NCBI GenBank assembly: GCA_009691505.1
Contig: SICJ01000003.1
Span: forward strand, 1-33,876
Direction: 5' to 3'
DNA from: Candidatus Parcubacteria bacterium
GTDB taxonomy: Bacteria > Patescibacteriota > Minisyncoccia > Phycocordibacterales > CALRHW01
DNA: 33,876 nt
The notes under the pieces were generated by a model, which was given only the letters and a program-made list of their open reading frames with translations, did not search any database and had not been told where the DNA came from. The translations under genes were made by a program, and so were the position numbers. Positions within the stretch are counted from its first letter, which is position 1, and every line of letters starts with the position of its first letter. Below, piece after piece: positions 1 through 10,343 of the stretch.

Positions 1-39
1 GCGCATACTAAAACGGGTGGCTTTAAAATATCCTTATTA

Positions 40-1452
40 TTACTTCAAAATCGAAATCCCCAACTCCTTCATGTGCTTCGCGTCAATCTCTGATGGAGCT
101 TTCATCATTAGGTCGCGACCTTCGCCGGTTTTTGGGAATGCGATAACTTCGCGAATATTTGGCTCGTTCTGCAAAATCATAACGATACGATCAATGCCAG
201 GAGCAAAGCCACCGTGCGGAGGAGTACCAAAACGAAACGCCTCAAGCATGTGCGCAAACTTTTTCTGTTGCTCTTCTTCGCTCACACCAAGCAATTCGAA
301 AACTTTCTTTTGCATATCTGCTTTGTGAATACGAATACTACCGGAGCTGAGCTCAAAGCCGTTGAGCACAAGGTCGTATGAGTTGGCGCGGATAGAATAA
401 ATGTCGTCGCTGTGCTTTCCGCCGCTTTCTGCTGCCATAAATTTATCCACGTCTTCGTCTTTTATAGAACAAAATGGATGATGCGCCGCTGTGATATTTC
501 CCTCTTTATCTTTTTCAAACATTGGAAAATCTAGAATCCAAGCAAAAGCCAATTCGTTTTCGTCGGCCTTGTCTTTTCGCAAGTCGGGCTTGTCGGTACC
601 GTATTTTTCTAACGACTCAGCGTATGTAATGCGAGGAAAAGGTGTTTGTGATATTTTTTTGTGCGGATAAAGCTCGGCAATTAGCTGCACGAACATTTTT
701 TCTGTGTACTGCAAAATATCTTCTTGTGTTACGAAAGACATTTCAAAGTCTAGCTGTGTAAACTCTGGCTGTCGGTCGCCACGAGTGTCTTCGTCGCGGA
801 AACATCGAGCAATCTGAAAATATCTTTCAAAACCTGCGACCATAGAAAGCTGTTTAAATTGTTGCGGAGATTGTGGAAGCACATAAAATTTTCCATTTTC
901 AAGACGAGACGGCACAACGTATTCGCGTGAACCTTCTGGTGTGCCTTTCATCATTATTGGCGTTTCAATTTCCACGAAATCATTGTCGTGCATATATTTG
1001 CGGAAAAAAGTGATGATTTTGTCGCGCATTCGGATGTTTTTCTGGAGGCGTGGACGGCGTAGGTCTAGATAACGGTATGTAAGGCGCGTTTCCTCGTTTA
1101 TGTCTCTACCGTCGTTTCCTACGTCAAATGGAGGTGTTTGAGCCTCGTTTAAGACCTTTATTGCCGTGATTTCTATCTCCAAAGTGCCGTTTGGTTCATC
1201 GGCCTTAATCATTTTTTCTGGGCGAGGGTTTACTTTACCCGTGACTTCAATCACCCATTCTGGACGAACGGTATTGGCAAGCGCGTGGGCGTCTGCGTGA
1301 GATGGAAGCGCAACCATTTGCACCTTGCCAGACATGTCGCGAAGGTCTATGAAAATGAGCTTGCCGTGATCACGCCGAATGTCCACCCATCCTTTTATGA
1401 GGACTTCTTTACCGATATTGTCTGCGAGGTTTTTTATGAGAGTTCGTTCCAT
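40..1452 (-). CDS. aspS: Aspartyl-tRNA synthetase, compact form without GAD insertion domain
   Basis: 470 aa; N-terminal OB fold GWVDIRRDHGKLIFIDLRD, class II motifs FRDEDTRGDRQPEFTQLDFEMSF and GFAPGIDRIVMIL; jumps from YGTDKPDLR directly to WILDFPMFE. Confidence 0.96.
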   Translation of the reverse strand: MERTLIKNLADNIGKEVLIKGWVDIRRDHGKLIFIDLRDMSGKVQMVALPSHADAHALANTVRPEWVIEVTGKVNPRPEKMIKADEPNGTLEIEITAIKVLNEAQTPPFDVGNDGRDINEETRLTYRYLDLRRPRLQKNIRMRDKIITFFRKYMHDNDFVEIETPIMMKGTPEGSREYVVPSRLENGKFYVLPQSPQQFKQLSMVAGFERYFQIARCFRDEDTRGDRQPEFTQLDFEMSFVTQEDILQYTEKMFVQLIAELYPHKKISQTPFPRITYAESLEKYGTDKPDLRKDKADENELAFAWILDFPMFEKDKEGNITAAHHPFCSIKDEDVDKFMAAESGGKHSDDIYSIRANSYDLVLNGFELSSGSIRIHKADMQKKVFELLGVSEEEQQKKFAHMLEAFRFGTPPHGGFAPGIDRIVMILQNEPNIREVIAFPKTGEGRDLMMKAPSEIDAKHMKELGISILK

Positions 1453-1480
1453 GTTGTTAATTTTAAATTTTGGGCGCGAT

Positions 1481-2500
1481 TTATTGATTAAATGTTAAAC
1501 CGACTTTTTTGCGCACTTCTTCCATCTTTTTCTCTGCTTTCATGTGAGCCTTTTTTCCGCCAGCTGTGAGTAAGTCAATTACATATTCTGGGTCGCTTGC
1601 GATTTTCTCGCGCTCTGCTCGAAGTGGCGCGATGAATGCAGAAATTTTGTGAGCGAGGATTTCTTTTGATTCTTTGTAACCAATGCCACCTTTTTCATAA
1701 CGCGCTTTTAAATCTAGGAAATCTGCATCTGTGCCATTATTTGAAAATAATTTATGAAGCGCAAACACCTTACACTCGTCGGAATTTTTTGGTTCGTCTA
1801 CACCTTTTGAATCTGTTGGGATTTTCATGACGGCTTTGAGCACTTCTTCGTCGCTCGCAAAAAGCCCGATAGTGTTGTTGTAACTTTTACTCATTTTTTG
1901 TCCGTCTGTGCCAGGCACGACAGCAACATCTTTTCTAATTAATGGCTCAGGCATTGTAAAAGTCTCACCGAAAATGCGGTTGAATTTTTCTGCTGTGTCA
2001 CGCGCGATTTCAATGTGCTGTTTTTGATCCATTCCGACAGGCACAATGTCTGCGCCGGGAAGCAAAATATCCGCCGACATCAAAATAGGATAATCAAACA
2101 CGCCGACGTTCGTCTCTTTTTCTTTTACTTGTGAATCTTTGAAAGCGTGCGCTCGTGACAAATACGGCATCGTGGTGATGCAATTAAAAATCCATGCAAG
2201 CTCTGCAACTTGTGGAGTGTCAGACTGTTTGTATAAAGTGACTTTTTTTGGATCTAGGCCGATAGCGAGATAGTCTATTGCGAGGTCTAGAGTTGCTTGC
2301 GAAAGCTCAGTTCCGCTCCAATTTTCTGCCGGGTTACCTGAAGCTACGGAAGTGAGTGCGTGTAAATCTGCAATAAAAATAGAGCAGTCATACTCGTCCT
2401 GCATGTCCACCATTTGCTTCATAGCGCCAAAATAGTTGCCAATATGTGGTCGGCCTGTCGGTTTTACACCCGATACCAGTATTTTTTTTCCTGTTCTCAT
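1481..2500 (-). CDS. trpS: Tryptophanyl-tRNA synthetase
   Basis: 339 aa; VSGVKPTGRPHIGNYFGA (HIGH-type) and GQKMSKSYNN motifs. Confidence 0.96.
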   Translation of the reverse strand: MRTGKKILVSGVKPTGRPHIGNYFGAMKQMVDMQDEYDCSIFIADLHALTSVASGNPAENWSGTELSQATLDLAIDYLAIGLDPKKVTLYKQSDTPQVAELAWIFNCITTMPYLSRAHAFKDSQVKEKETNVGVFDYPILMSADILLPGADIVPVGMDQKQHIEIARDTAEKFNRIFGETFTMPEPLIRKDVAVVPGTDGQKMSKSYNNTIGLFASDEEVLKAVMKIPTDSKGVDEPKNSDECKVFALHKLFSNNGTDADFLDLKARYEKGGIGYKESKEILAHKISAFIAPLRAEREKIASDPEYVIDLLTAGGKKAHMKAEKKMEEVRKKVGLTFNQ

Positions 2501-2549
2501 GTTTGAAATAATAGCAGAATAAAAGGCTTTTTCAAAATCTAGGATTGCA

Positions 2550-3635
2550 CTAGATCCCCTCTTTTTTCAATTGCTCAATTATCTTTTTCGCCTCTTTAGA
2601 AATTTTGCGAGGGAGTTCAATATTTATTTTTATGAGCAAGTCTCCACGAGTTTTTTTATCTACAGGCACGCCCTTTCCTTTTACGCGTAAAATCTCACCA
2701 AAAGAAACATTTTCTGGAATACTTACTTTTATTTCGCCATCAAGCGTAGAAATATTTTGCACTCCACCCAAAAGCGCGTCGGAAAGTTTTATATTTAAAT
2801 CCATTATAAGATTTTGTCCGTCTTTACGAAATGTTGTGTGACGCTTTACATGAATTTTTACATATAAGTCGCCAGAAACTCCGCCGGAGACAGCTTCGCC
2901 TGCGCCAGTCATGCGAATCATTTCGCCATTATCAATACCTGTCGGAATTTTTAGTGAGATTTCTTCTTCTTTTTTGAGCACGCCGAGTCCGCGACATTCA
3001 CGGCACTTTTCTTTTGGAGTTGTGCCACGTCCATTACATAATTCACAAATGCGTTCGGTTGCGATAGAACCAAGTATGGTGCGTTTTACTTCGCGAATTT
3101 TTCCTTTTCCGTTGCAAGTTTTGCAAGTAACATATTCTGTGCTCGGCTCGCCACCTTCGCCTTTACAATGTGAGCACTTTGAAGTTTTTGTGAGTAAAAT
3201 TTTTCTTTCAACTCCAAAAATTGATTCTGAAAACGATAGTTCTATGTCAATGGAAATGTCGCGACCGCGTTTTGCTTGTTGTCTTTGTCCGCCACCAAAA
3301 ATGTCGCCAAAAATGTCCCCAAAATCAAAACCTTGACCGCCCTGTGTAAATTGAGAAAAATCAAAACCGCCAAAGCCTTGACCTCCAAACGGACCGCCTT
3401 GACCGCCAGTACTAGGACCACCAGAACCGAAAGTCTGTCCGTAAGTATCATATTCTTGACGTTTTTTGTCATCAGATAGGACTCCATACGCTTCGCTCGC
3501 TTCTTTAAATTTTGTCTCATTACCACCTTCTTTGTCTGGATGATATTGATGCGCGAGCTTTCTAAACGCTTTTTTGATATCGTTGCTTGATGCGTTTTTT
3601 TTGACACCTAGTGTTTCGTAAAAGTCTTTCGCCAT
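2550..3635 (-). CDS. dnaJ: Chaperone DnaJ (start moved to [11 protein letters not shown])
   Basis: J domain with HPD, G/F-rich region, four CxxCxGxG-type zinc motifs; the ORF-track start at 3734 lies inside the dnaK 3' end. Confidence 0.96.
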   Translation of the reverse strand: MAKDFYETLGVKKNASSNDIKKAFRKLAHQYHPDKEGGNETKFKEASEAYGVLSDDKKRQEYDTYGQTFGSGGPSTGGQGGPFGGQGFGGFDFSQFTQGGQGFDFGDIFGDIFGGGQRQQAKRGRDISIDIELSFSESIFGVERKILLTKTSKCSHCKGEGGEPSTEYVTCKTCNGKGKIREVKRTILGSIATERICELCNGRGTTPKEKCRECRGLGVLKKEEEISLKIPTGIDNGEMIRMTGAGEAVSGGVSGDLYVKIHVKRHTTFRKDGQNLIMDLNIKLSDALLGGVQNISTLDGEIKVSIPENVSFGEILRVKGKGVPVDKKTRGDLLIKINIELPRKISKEAKKIIEQLKKEGI

Positions 3636-3660
3636 TTTTTGTTTTCTTTTTATTCTCGTC

Positions 3661-5613
3661 TTATTTTTGTTCGTCTGTCTTTGCGTCTGTTTTTGTGTCT
3701 GCCTTTGTTTCGGTATCTTCCTTCTTTTCTTCATAATTTACATCTCGCACTTTTTCTTCACCTGTCGCACCCGCATCTGCTCCTGCATCTCCCGCCGGCG
3801 CGCCTGCAGGAGCATTTTTACTCATATATTCGCCGATTTTTTGCATTTCAGTAGAAAGTTCTGTCGTTGCTTTCATTATTGCCTCACGCTCTGTGCCGTC
3901 TTTTATTTTTTTTACTGCTTCAATTTTCTCATTTACCCCAGCTTTTATTTCTGGAGTAACTTTGTCGCCATTATCACGGATAGATTTTTCTGCAGTATAC
4001 ACCATTTGCTCGGCAATATTTTTTGTCTCCACCATATCTTTTTTCTTTGCGTCTTCTGCGCTGTGCATTTCTGCGTCTTTTTGCATTTTAGCTATATCTT
4101 CTTTTGAAAGACCGGAGCTCGCTTCAATACGGATAGACTGCTCTTTTCCGCTAGTTTTATCTTTTGCTTTTACGCTCAAAATACCGTTTGCATCTATATC
4201 AAAAGTCACTTCCACTTGCGGTACTCCACGAGGGGCTGTAGGGATTCCGTCCAAAATAAATTTTCCGAGACTTTTGTTGTCGCTCGCCATTGGTCGCTCG
4301 CCTTGCACAATGTGAATTTCTACAGAAGTCTGATTGTCAGCTGCAGTGGAATATGTTTGAGATTTTGAAACTGGAATAGTTGTGTTTTTTGGAATAAGAA
4401 TATTAGCCACACTTCCCATAGTTTCTATACCGAGCGAAAGCGGAATAACGTCAAGGAGTAAAATATCTTTTACATCACCAGAAATAATTCCGCCTTGAAT
4501 AGCTGCGCCGAGCGCCACCACTTCGTCAGGATTAATAGATTGATTTGGCTCTTTTCCAAAAAGTGCCTTCACAGCTTCTTTAATTTTTGGCATTCTGGTC
4601 TGTCCACCCACTAGGATCACTTCATTGATGTCTGAGATTTTAAAAGGTGAAGCCTCCATCGCGCGCTTTGTAATCATAATTGCACGGTCAATAAACTCGC
4701 TAGCGAGCTCTTCTAGTTTTGCGCGAGTCATTTTCATTACAAAATGTTTTGGTCCTGACGCATCAGAAGTAATGAACGGAATATTTATTTCTGTTTCGGT
4801 CGCAGTAGAAAGCTCGTGTTTTGCTTTTTCTGCAGCTTCGTCTAGTCGTTGTAGAGCAAACGCGTCTTTTATTAGATCAATTCCGCTTTCTTTTTTAAAT
4901 TCACCTGCTAAATAATGGATTATTTTTTGATCAATATCTTTTCCACCGAGATGGCTGTCGCCGTCTGTAGATTTTACTTCTACAACATCTACAAAAACTT
5001 CAAGCACAGAAATATCAAAAGTTCCTCCTCCAAAATCAAAAACAACTATTTTTTCTTCTTTCTTTTTATTAAATCCATAAGCGAGAGCGGCGGCCGTAGG
5101 CTCGTTGATTATTCGTTTTACGTCCAAACCTGCGATTTTCCCTGCGTCTTTTGTGGCTTTTCTTTGTGCGTCATTGAAATATGCGGGCACGGTGATTATC
5201 GCTTCAGTTATTTTCTCGCCTAGCTTTACTTCAGCGTCGGCTTTGAGTTTTTGGAGAATCATCGCAGAAATTTCTTCTGGACGATAATCCTTGTCGCCCA
5301 TTTTTACCATTACTCCGCCGTCTGAAGACGAGCTAATGTCATAAGGCACTGTTGCTTTGTCTTTTTGCACTGCAGGATCTTCGTAAGTGTGCCCGATAAA
5401 TCGCTTGATACCAAAAATAGTATTTTTTGGATTGGTAACAGCTTGGCGTTTTGCGAGAAGTCCCACTGTGCGTTCATTATTTTTAGACAAAGCAATAATA
5501 GAAGGCGTGGTCCGTGCCCCTTCTATATTTTCGAGAATCTTTGGTCCGTCGGCTTCCATTATTGCGACCGCACTGTTTGTTGTTCCCAAATCAATTCCTA
5601 TTACTTTTGCCAT
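3661..5613 (-). CDS. dnaK: Chaperone DnaK (Hsp70)
   Basis: [20 protein letters not shown] start, [14 protein letters not shown], 650 aa. Confidence 0.98.
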   Translation of the reverse strand: MAKVIGIDLGTTNSAVAIMEADGPKILENIEGARTTPSIIALSKNNERTVGLLAKRQAVTNPKNTIFGIKRFIGHTYEDPAVQKDKATVPYDISSSSDGGVMVKMGDKDYRPEEISAMILQKLKADAEVKLGEKITEAIITVPAYFNDAQRKATKDAGKIAGLDVKRIINEPTAAALAYGFNKKKEEKIVVFDFGGGTFDISVLEVFVDVVEVKSTDGDSHLGGKDIDQKIIHYLAGEFKKESGIDLIKDAFALQRLDEAAEKAKHELSTATETEINIPFITSDASGPKHFVMKMTRAKLEELASEFIDRAIMITKRAMEASPFKISDINEVILVGGQTRMPKIKEAVKALFGKEPNQSINPDEVVALGAAIQGGIISGDVKDILLLDVIPLSLGIETMGSVANILIPKNTTIPVSKSQTYSTAADNQTSVEIHIVQGERPMASDNKSLGKFILDGIPTAPRGVPQVEVTFDIDANGILSVKAKDKTSGKEQSIRIEASSGLSKEDIAKMQKDAEMHSAEDAKKKDMVETKNIAEQMVYTAEKSIRDNGDKVTPEIKAGVNEKIEAVKKIKDGTEREAIMKATTELSTEMQKIGEYMSKNAPAGAPAGDAGADAGATGEEKVRDVNYEEKKEDTETKADTKTDAKTDEQK

Positions 5614-5694
5614 AATTTTTTGTTTGTTAAATTTTTGATAAAGTCTTCCTAAATTTTTTGTCGCGGAAAGCGATTTTTCATTTTTCTGTAATTT

Positions 5695-6291
5695 TTACGA
5701 AACACTTTTACTTATTTTCACTTTTGCTGACCGTATTGGTTTATCATTAAGACTATACCCTTTTTGTAAAACTTGAAACACTTTACCATCTTCATCTACA
5801 TTTTTCGTCTCCACCGTGTCTAATGCTTCATGAAACTGGGGGTCAAAATCCTGCCCCAGAGGGTCAAATTGTTTCAGTCCGTTTTTTTGAAGAATGTCTA
5901 GAAGTTGTGAATAAATGTATTCCACCCCGATCCGCCATTCTTTTGGCGATTTCTCCCAAGCTTCTTTATTTTGCATTGCCATATCAAAACTATCTAACAC
6001 TGGAATGATTTCTGTGATCAGGTTTTTATTTGCAAATTTTACAAGGTTTGAATACATTTCCTCATCACGTTTTCTTGTGTTGATAAAATCTGCTTTCGCT
6101 CTCTGCCAGCCGTCCAGATATTCTGCTTTATCTTTTAGTGCAACAGCAATTTTTTCTTTTAATTTTTGAATCGCGATTTTTGGATCTTTTTCGGTATAAT
6201 CCGCGTCAATATCTACGTCTTTTTCAAAAACGATTTCCTCGTCTACGATTTCGTCGTTTTCAGTTTTTGTGTCTTGATTTTTATCCTTCAT
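5695..6291 (-). CDS. grpE: Nucleotide exchange factor GrpE
   Basis: 198 aa; coiled coil then IIPVLDSFDMAM...FDPQFHEALDTVET; directly upstream of dnaK. Confidence 0.92.
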   Translation of the reverse strand: MKDKNQDTKTENDEIVDEEIVFEKDVDIDADYTEKDPKIAIQKLKEKIAVALKDKAEYLDGWQRAKADFINTRKRDEEMYSNLVKFANKNLITEIIPVLDSFDMAMQNKEAWEKSPKEWRIGVEYIYSQLLDILQKNGLKQFDPLGQDFDPQFHEALDTVETKNVDEDGKVFQVLQKGYSLNDKPIRSAKVKISKSVS

Positions 6292-6347
6292 GATTTAAAT
6301 AGATTATCAGATTCAAAAGACTTGAGGAAATAAGTTTTTAAAAACTT

Positions 6348-6755
6348 TTAGCGCTTTGACCACTGAGGAGCTTTACGCGCTTTCTTGAGTCCAAACTTAC
6401 GTCGTTCTTTTGCTCGCGCATCTCGTTTTAGTAAACCTGAAGATTTTAGTTTTTTACGAAGTTCTAAATCGTGCTCTACAAGACCTCTAGAAATACCGTG
6501 TCGCAGAGCTTGTACTTGAGAGCTGATGCCTCCACCTCGTATTACTGCTGTTACTTTAAATTTTATCGGAGTGGCTGAAATTGAAAATGCTTCAAGTCCA
6601 ACAATCTGTAATGCTTTTGTAGGAAAATATTCTTCGTATTCTCTATCATTTACCACGATAGAAGTTTTGGATGCTTCTGTCATACGCACGCGAGCTACAG
6701 ATGTTTTTCGTCTGCCGATAGTTTCTATGTATTTTTTGTTTTCTCCTGTATTCAT
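6348..6755 (-). CDS. rpsI: 30S ribosomal protein uS9
   Basis: GRRKTSVARVRM, GGGISSQVQALRHGISRGLV, C-terminal KKARKAPQWSKR; internal start MNTGENKK preferred over 6770. Confidence 0.95.
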   Translation of the reverse strand: MNTGENKKYIETIGRRKTSVARVRMTEASKTSIVVNDREYEEYFPTKALQIVGLEAFSISATPIKFKVTAVIRGGGISSQVQALRHGISRGLVEHDLELRKKLKSSGLLKRDARAKERRKFGLKKARKAPQWSKR

Positions 6756-6756
6756 A

Positions 6757-7101
6757 TTATTCGGTAACAATTAAATTTTTGATTATCTTTGCGCGAAGCT
6801 TGTTTATCGGCAACATTCCATATACAGCATCTATGAAAAGATAACTATAACCTTTTTTTGCTAAAAATTGCTCGGCTGTTTTTGTCTTGAGTCCTCCGGG
6901 ATAACCAGAATACGTAATGTATTCTTTTTCACGGAGTTTTTTTGCGTCAAATATTACCTTTGAAGCATTCACAATGTGAACCTTTACGTTTTCTACAACG
7001 TTTGGTGCGTAGTGAGTTGTTTGTTTTCCCATGAGAATTTTCGCAGCTTCACTAGCTACTCTTCCCAACTTTTTATCTTGTGCGTCTATTGTGTGTTTCA
7101 T
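6757..7101 (-). CDS. rplM: 50S ribosomal protein uL13
   Basis: 114 aa; DAQDKKLGRVASEAAKILMGK, HIVNASKV, YSGYPGGLK, GMLPINKL. Confidence 0.95.
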   Translation of the reverse strand: MKHTIDAQDKKLGRVASEAAKILMGKQTTHYAPNVVENVKVHIVNASKVIFDAKKLREKEYITYSGYPGGLKTKTAEQFLAKKGYSYLFIDAVYGMLPINKLRAKIIKNLIVTE

Positions 7102-7107
7102 AAATTT

Positions 7108-7455
7108 TTATACAAATTCTATTACGGCCATAGGCGCGCGGTCGCTTACTCTGTTTCCAAGCTTTATAATGCGTGTGTATCCACCTTTTCTTTCTTTATA
7201 TTTTGGTCCAAGCACATCTACAAGCTTTTTTGTAGCGATGTCACCTATTCTACTTGAAAGTAAACGGCGAGACGCTACTGAATTTGTCTTGCCTTGTGTA
7301 ACCATTTTTTCTACAACAGGACGAATAGCTTTTGCTTTTGTTTCTGTTGTTTTAATTTTCTCGTTTATTATAAGGGAAAGTACTAGAGATGCAACAAGAG
7401 CATTTCTTTGATTTTTTTCTCGGCCGAATTTCTTTTTTGAGCTGTGGTGTCGCAT
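7108..7455 (-). CDS. rplQ: 50S ribosomal protein bL17
   Basis: MRHHSSKKKFGREKNQRNALVASL; RRLLSSRI; position after rpoA. Confidence 0.95.
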   Translation of the reverse strand: MRHHSSKKKFGREKNQRNALVASLVLSLIINEKIKTTETKAKAIRPVVEKMVTQGKTNSVASRRLLSSRIGDIATKKLVDVLGPKYKERKGGYTRIIKLGNRVSDRAPMAVIEFV

Positions 7456-7470
7456 ATTATTACTTTAGAT

Positions 7471-8427
7471 TTACTTTAGAGTAACGCCAATATCCTTTAA
7501 CATTTTTTTAATCTCTGTAACACCTTTTGTGCCAAGACCCTCTATTTCTGTAACGTCTTTTTCTTTCTTTCGCACAAGTCCGCCGACAGTTCGAATATTT
7601 GCAGAAGTCAAAGCGTTCATTGTGCGAGCTGAAAGGTTTAGAGATTCTATTCTAGTTTTCAAAAATTCTGGATCAAGGTCTTTTTTATCATCACCTTCAC
7701 CTTCGCTCTCTTTTTGTATTTCAGGCATTTCCTCTTCTTTAAAACCGATAATCGCCTTTAGCTGATTGATAGTTATTTCAATAGCTTTTGAAAGAGCATC
7801 GTGAGGAAGCATCGTGCCGTCTGTTTCTATAGAAATACGAAGACGATTGAAATCTGTTCTGTCACCGACGCGCATATTTTCAACTTCGTAACTCACTCTT
7901 TTGATAGGAGAAAAAACTGCATCAAGAGCAATACTACCGATGTCTACACGATTTTTTTGGATAACTTCTTTTGAAACATAGCCAAGACCTTTTTCTACCA
8001 GAAGCTCAATGTTGAGCTCAGCATTTTTGTCTGTAATAGTAGCAATAACAAAGTCAGGGTTGAGTACTGAAATCTGTCCAGTCGCTTTAATATCTTTTGC
8101 TGTGACTTCTTGCACGCCTTTTACTTTTAGAGTCAAAGTCTGTGGCTCGTCAGAGTGCATAGCGATGCGCACCTTTTTTAGATTGAGCAAAATTGTGATG
8201 ACGTCTTCTTTTATTCCATCAAGAACAGAAAACTCGTGACTTACGTCATTTATTTTTACAGAAGTAATGGCCGCACCAGGAAGAGATGACAAAATTATTC
8301 TACGTAGAGAGTTGCCGAGAGTGTGGCCGTATCCAGGATAAAGTCCGTCTATTTCATAAATCGCCGAAAAATTATCTTCGGATACAATCTTTGGCTTTGA
8401 AGGCAATACAATGCTGTGATGAACCAT
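7471..8427 (-). CDS. rpoA: RNA polymerase alpha subunit
   Basis: 318 aa; EIDGLYPGYGHTLGNSLRRIILSSLPGAAIT; C-terminal helix-hairpin domain LNLSARTMNALTSANIRTVGGL. Confidence 0.97.
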   Translation of the reverse strand: MVHHSIVLPSKPKIVSEDNFSAIYEIDGLYPGYGHTLGNSLRRIILSSLPGAAITSVKINDVSHEFSVLDGIKEDVITILLNLKKVRIAMHSDEPQTLTLKVKGVQEVTAKDIKATGQISVLNPDFVIATITDKNAELNIELLVEKGLGYVSKEVIQKNRVDIGSIALDAVFSPIKRVSYEVENMRVGDRTDFNRLRISIETDGTMLPHDALSKAIEITINQLKAIIGFKEEEMPEIQKESEGEGDDKKDLDPEFLKTRIESLNLSARTMNALTSANIRTVGGLVRKKEKDVTEIEGLGTKGVTEIKKMLKDIGVTLK

Positions 8428-8451
8428 AATGATTTTATTATTTATTAAAAA

Positions 8452-9069
8452 TTATCTACTATAAAATTCTATAACTGAATTTAAATCAAACAAAAGTTCC
8501 CCTTGATCCATTTTTGGCATACCTTGAACTTCTATTTGCTTCTTGCTTGCGTCTACTTTGAGCCATGAAGGCGCTGTTTTTGCCTGTAGACGCTCTTCTA
8601 GACCCACAAACAAGGTTTTCTTCATACTGCCGTCTCTGAGCGTAATAACGTCTCCCACAGACACACTAAAAGACGGAATATTTACGATACGTCCGTTTAC
8701 TTTTATATGATTGTGCGAAACTATCTGACGAGCGAGTGGTCGAGTATGTCCAAAACCTCCACGAAGCACGGCGTTGTCTAAACGTCGCTCTAGAAGCTCG
8801 TAGAGTCCGCCGACTTTATTTGTGCCCTGTGCTGCGAGAGATTTTTTAACGTAATTTGAAAATTGTTTTTCTGTAAGTAAATACGTGAAGCGCGCTTTTT
8901 GCTTCTCATTCATTTGAACACCGAAATCTGTCTTTTGCTTTGGCCCACGTCCTTTTCCGACAGTTTTTGTTTTGCGTGTTTGAGACAGAGCGTATTTCTG
9001 AGTTTGAGTTTTCTCAAACACGGGTGCGCCGAGTCGTCTTGCTATTTTGTATCTTGGTCCGATAATCAT
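8452..9069 (-). CDS. rpsD: 30S ribosomal protein uS4
   Basis: GPRYKIARRLG start, S4 domain RRLDNAVLRGGF...ARQIVSHNHIKVNGRIVNIPSF. Confidence 0.96.
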   Translation of the reverse strand: MIIGPRYKIARRLGAPVFEKTQTQKYALSQTRKTKTVGKGRGPKQKTDFGVQMNEKQKARFTYLLTEKQFSNYVKKSLAAQGTNKVGGLYELLERRLDNAVLRGGFGHTRPLARQIVSHNHIKVNGRIVNIPSFSVSVGDVITLRDGSMKKTLFVGLEERLQAKTAPSWLKVDASKKQIEVQGMPKMDQGELLFDLNSVIEFYSR

Positions 9070-9098
9070 ACCTTTTGTTATTACTGTAATTTATAATA

Positions 9099-9533
9099 TT
9101 AAACTCTACGTGGCTTCGGCGGTTTTGGTCCGTTGTGCGGAACAGGCGTCACGTCTTTTATTGATGAAATTGTAATTCCCTTTGCAATAAAACCTCGTAT
9201 CGCAGATTCTCGACCAGAACCTACTCCTTTTACTACAACAGCGACTTCTTTTATGCCGATAATCTGCGCTTTTGCATTTAAAGTTTCGCCGATTTTTGCC
9301 GCCGCAAAGGGTGTCCCCTTTTTTGCGCCACGGAAACCAAGCGAACCACTTGAAGACCAGCACAAAGTGTTGCCTTTTACGTCTGTGAGAACAACCTTTG
9401 TATTATTGTATGTTGATTGCACATACAAAATACCGGTTTCTATTTTCTTTTTTGAAGACGCTACTACCGCTGATTTTTCTTCAGTATTAGCTACTTCTGT
9501 TTCTCCTTTTTTTACGATTCGTTTCTTTCCCAT
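9099..9533 (-). CDS. rpsK: 30S ribosomal protein uS11
   Basis: YVQSTYNNTKVVLTDVKGN, GFRGAKKGTPFAA, C-terminal HNGPKPPKPRRV. Confidence 0.96.
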   Translation of the reverse strand: MGKKRIVKKGETEVANTEEKSAVVASSKKKIETGILYVQSTYNNTKVVLTDVKGNTLCWSSSGSLGFRGAKKGTPFAAAKIGETLNAKAQIIGIKEVAVVVKGVGSGRESAIRGFIAKGITISSIKDVTPVPHNGPKPPKPRRV

Positions 9534-9538
9534 TTTAA

Positions 9539-9919
9539 TTATTTTTTATCTACCGCACGTTTTCCACTTCCCATCGTCTTGCGAACGTTTCCGCGACGTG
9601 TGCGGGAATTGGTTTTTGTGCGCTGACCTTTTGAAGGAAGTCCGCGAGCGTGTCGTGTGCCTCTGTATGTTTTTATATCTTTTAGACGCTTTATGTTGCC
9701 GGCGACTTCTCGTTTTAGATCACCTTCAATTTTAAAGCGTTCTATAATACCTCGGATTTTGTTTTCATCTTCTACTGAGAGGTCTTTTGGTTTTTTACCA
9801 AATTCTATCTTTGCTTCTGTTAAAATCTTGTGTGCGAGAGGTCGTCCAATACCATAGAGCGTTGTAAGCCCAATTTCTAATCTTTTTCCTTCTGGAATTG
9901 TAATACCTAAAATTCTCAT
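9539..9919 (-). CDS. rpsM: 30S ribosomal protein uS13
   Basis: MRILGITIPEGKRLEIGLTTLYGIG; YRGTRHARGLPSKGQRTKTNSRTRRG. Confidence 0.96.
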   Translation of the reverse strand: MRILGITIPEGKRLEIGLTTLYGIGRPLAHKILTEAKIEFGKKPKDLSVEDENKIRGIIERFKIEGDLKREVAGNIKRLKDIKTYRGTRHARGLPSKGQRTKTNSRTRRGNVRKTMGSGKRAVDKK

Positions 9920-9933
9920 AAATTATTTATATA

Positions 9934-10050
9934 TTATCCTTGTCGCTGTTTATGGCGTGGGTTACTTTTACATATCACATAGACGTATCCTTTTCTTCGG
10001 ACTACACCACATTTAGAACAGATTTTTTTTACTGATGATCTTACTTTCAT
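9934..10050 (-). CDS. rpmJ: 50S ribosomal protein bL36 (not in ORF track, 38 aa)
   Basis: Hand translation of minus strand: [38 protein letters not shown]; lies between rpsM and infA as expected. Confidence 0.95.
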   Translation of the reverse strand: MKVRSSVKKICSKCGVVRRKGYVYVICKSNPRHKQRQG

Positions 10051-10066
10051 TATTCAAATTTAACCC

Positions 10067-10285
10067 TTATAAACGTTTCACTATTCTGCCCTTACCGCCA
10101 TATTGATCTAGCTCCACAATAACTTTATCTCCGATAAGTACGCGAATTCTGTGAAGTCGCATCTTACCCGCAAGGTATGTAAGCAACTCATCTTCTTGGC
10201 CTTCCAATTTAACCTTAAAAAAGGTATTTGGCAAGGCTTCCGTGACAATTCCGTTCAGTTGACTCTTTTCTTTGTTATTATCCAT
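10067..10285 (-). CDS. infA: Translation initiation factor IF-1 (start moved to MDNNKEKSQLNG)
   Basis: LNGIVTEALPNTFFKVKL...GKMRLHRIRVLIGDKVIVELDQYGGKGRIVKRL; the upstream ATG at 10309 overlaps the predicted -10 box. Confidence 0.93.
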   Translation of the reverse strand: MDNNKEKSQLNGIVTEALPNTFFKVKLEGQEDELLTYLAGKMRLHRIRVLIGDKVIVELDQYGGKGRIVKRL

Positions 10286-10307
10286 TACAATATAAGCAAT
10301 GCGGAAC

Positions 10308-10335
10308 ATTCTAGCAAAATACGGAATTTAGTCAA
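10308..10335 (-). promoter_or_regulatory. Sigma70-like promoter for the infA/ribosomal operon
   Basis: Minus strand TTGACT-N16-TAGAAT, about 20 nt upstream of infA ATG. Confidence 0.55.
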
Positions 10336-10343
10336 CCCCCGTA

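Noticed and set aside
3242-3607. 121-aa minus-strand ORF inside dnaJ
   Set aside because: Alternate frame of a confidently identified dnaJ; low-complexity translation.
3667-5652. Many plus-strand ORFs opposite dnaK/grpE (and elsewhere, e.g. 13619-14177, 26594-28274)
   Set aside because: All lie antisense to recognised genes, with F/S/L-rich mirror translations and no family resemblance.
9106-9363. 85-aa minus-strand ORF
   Set aside because: Alternate frame inside rpsK.
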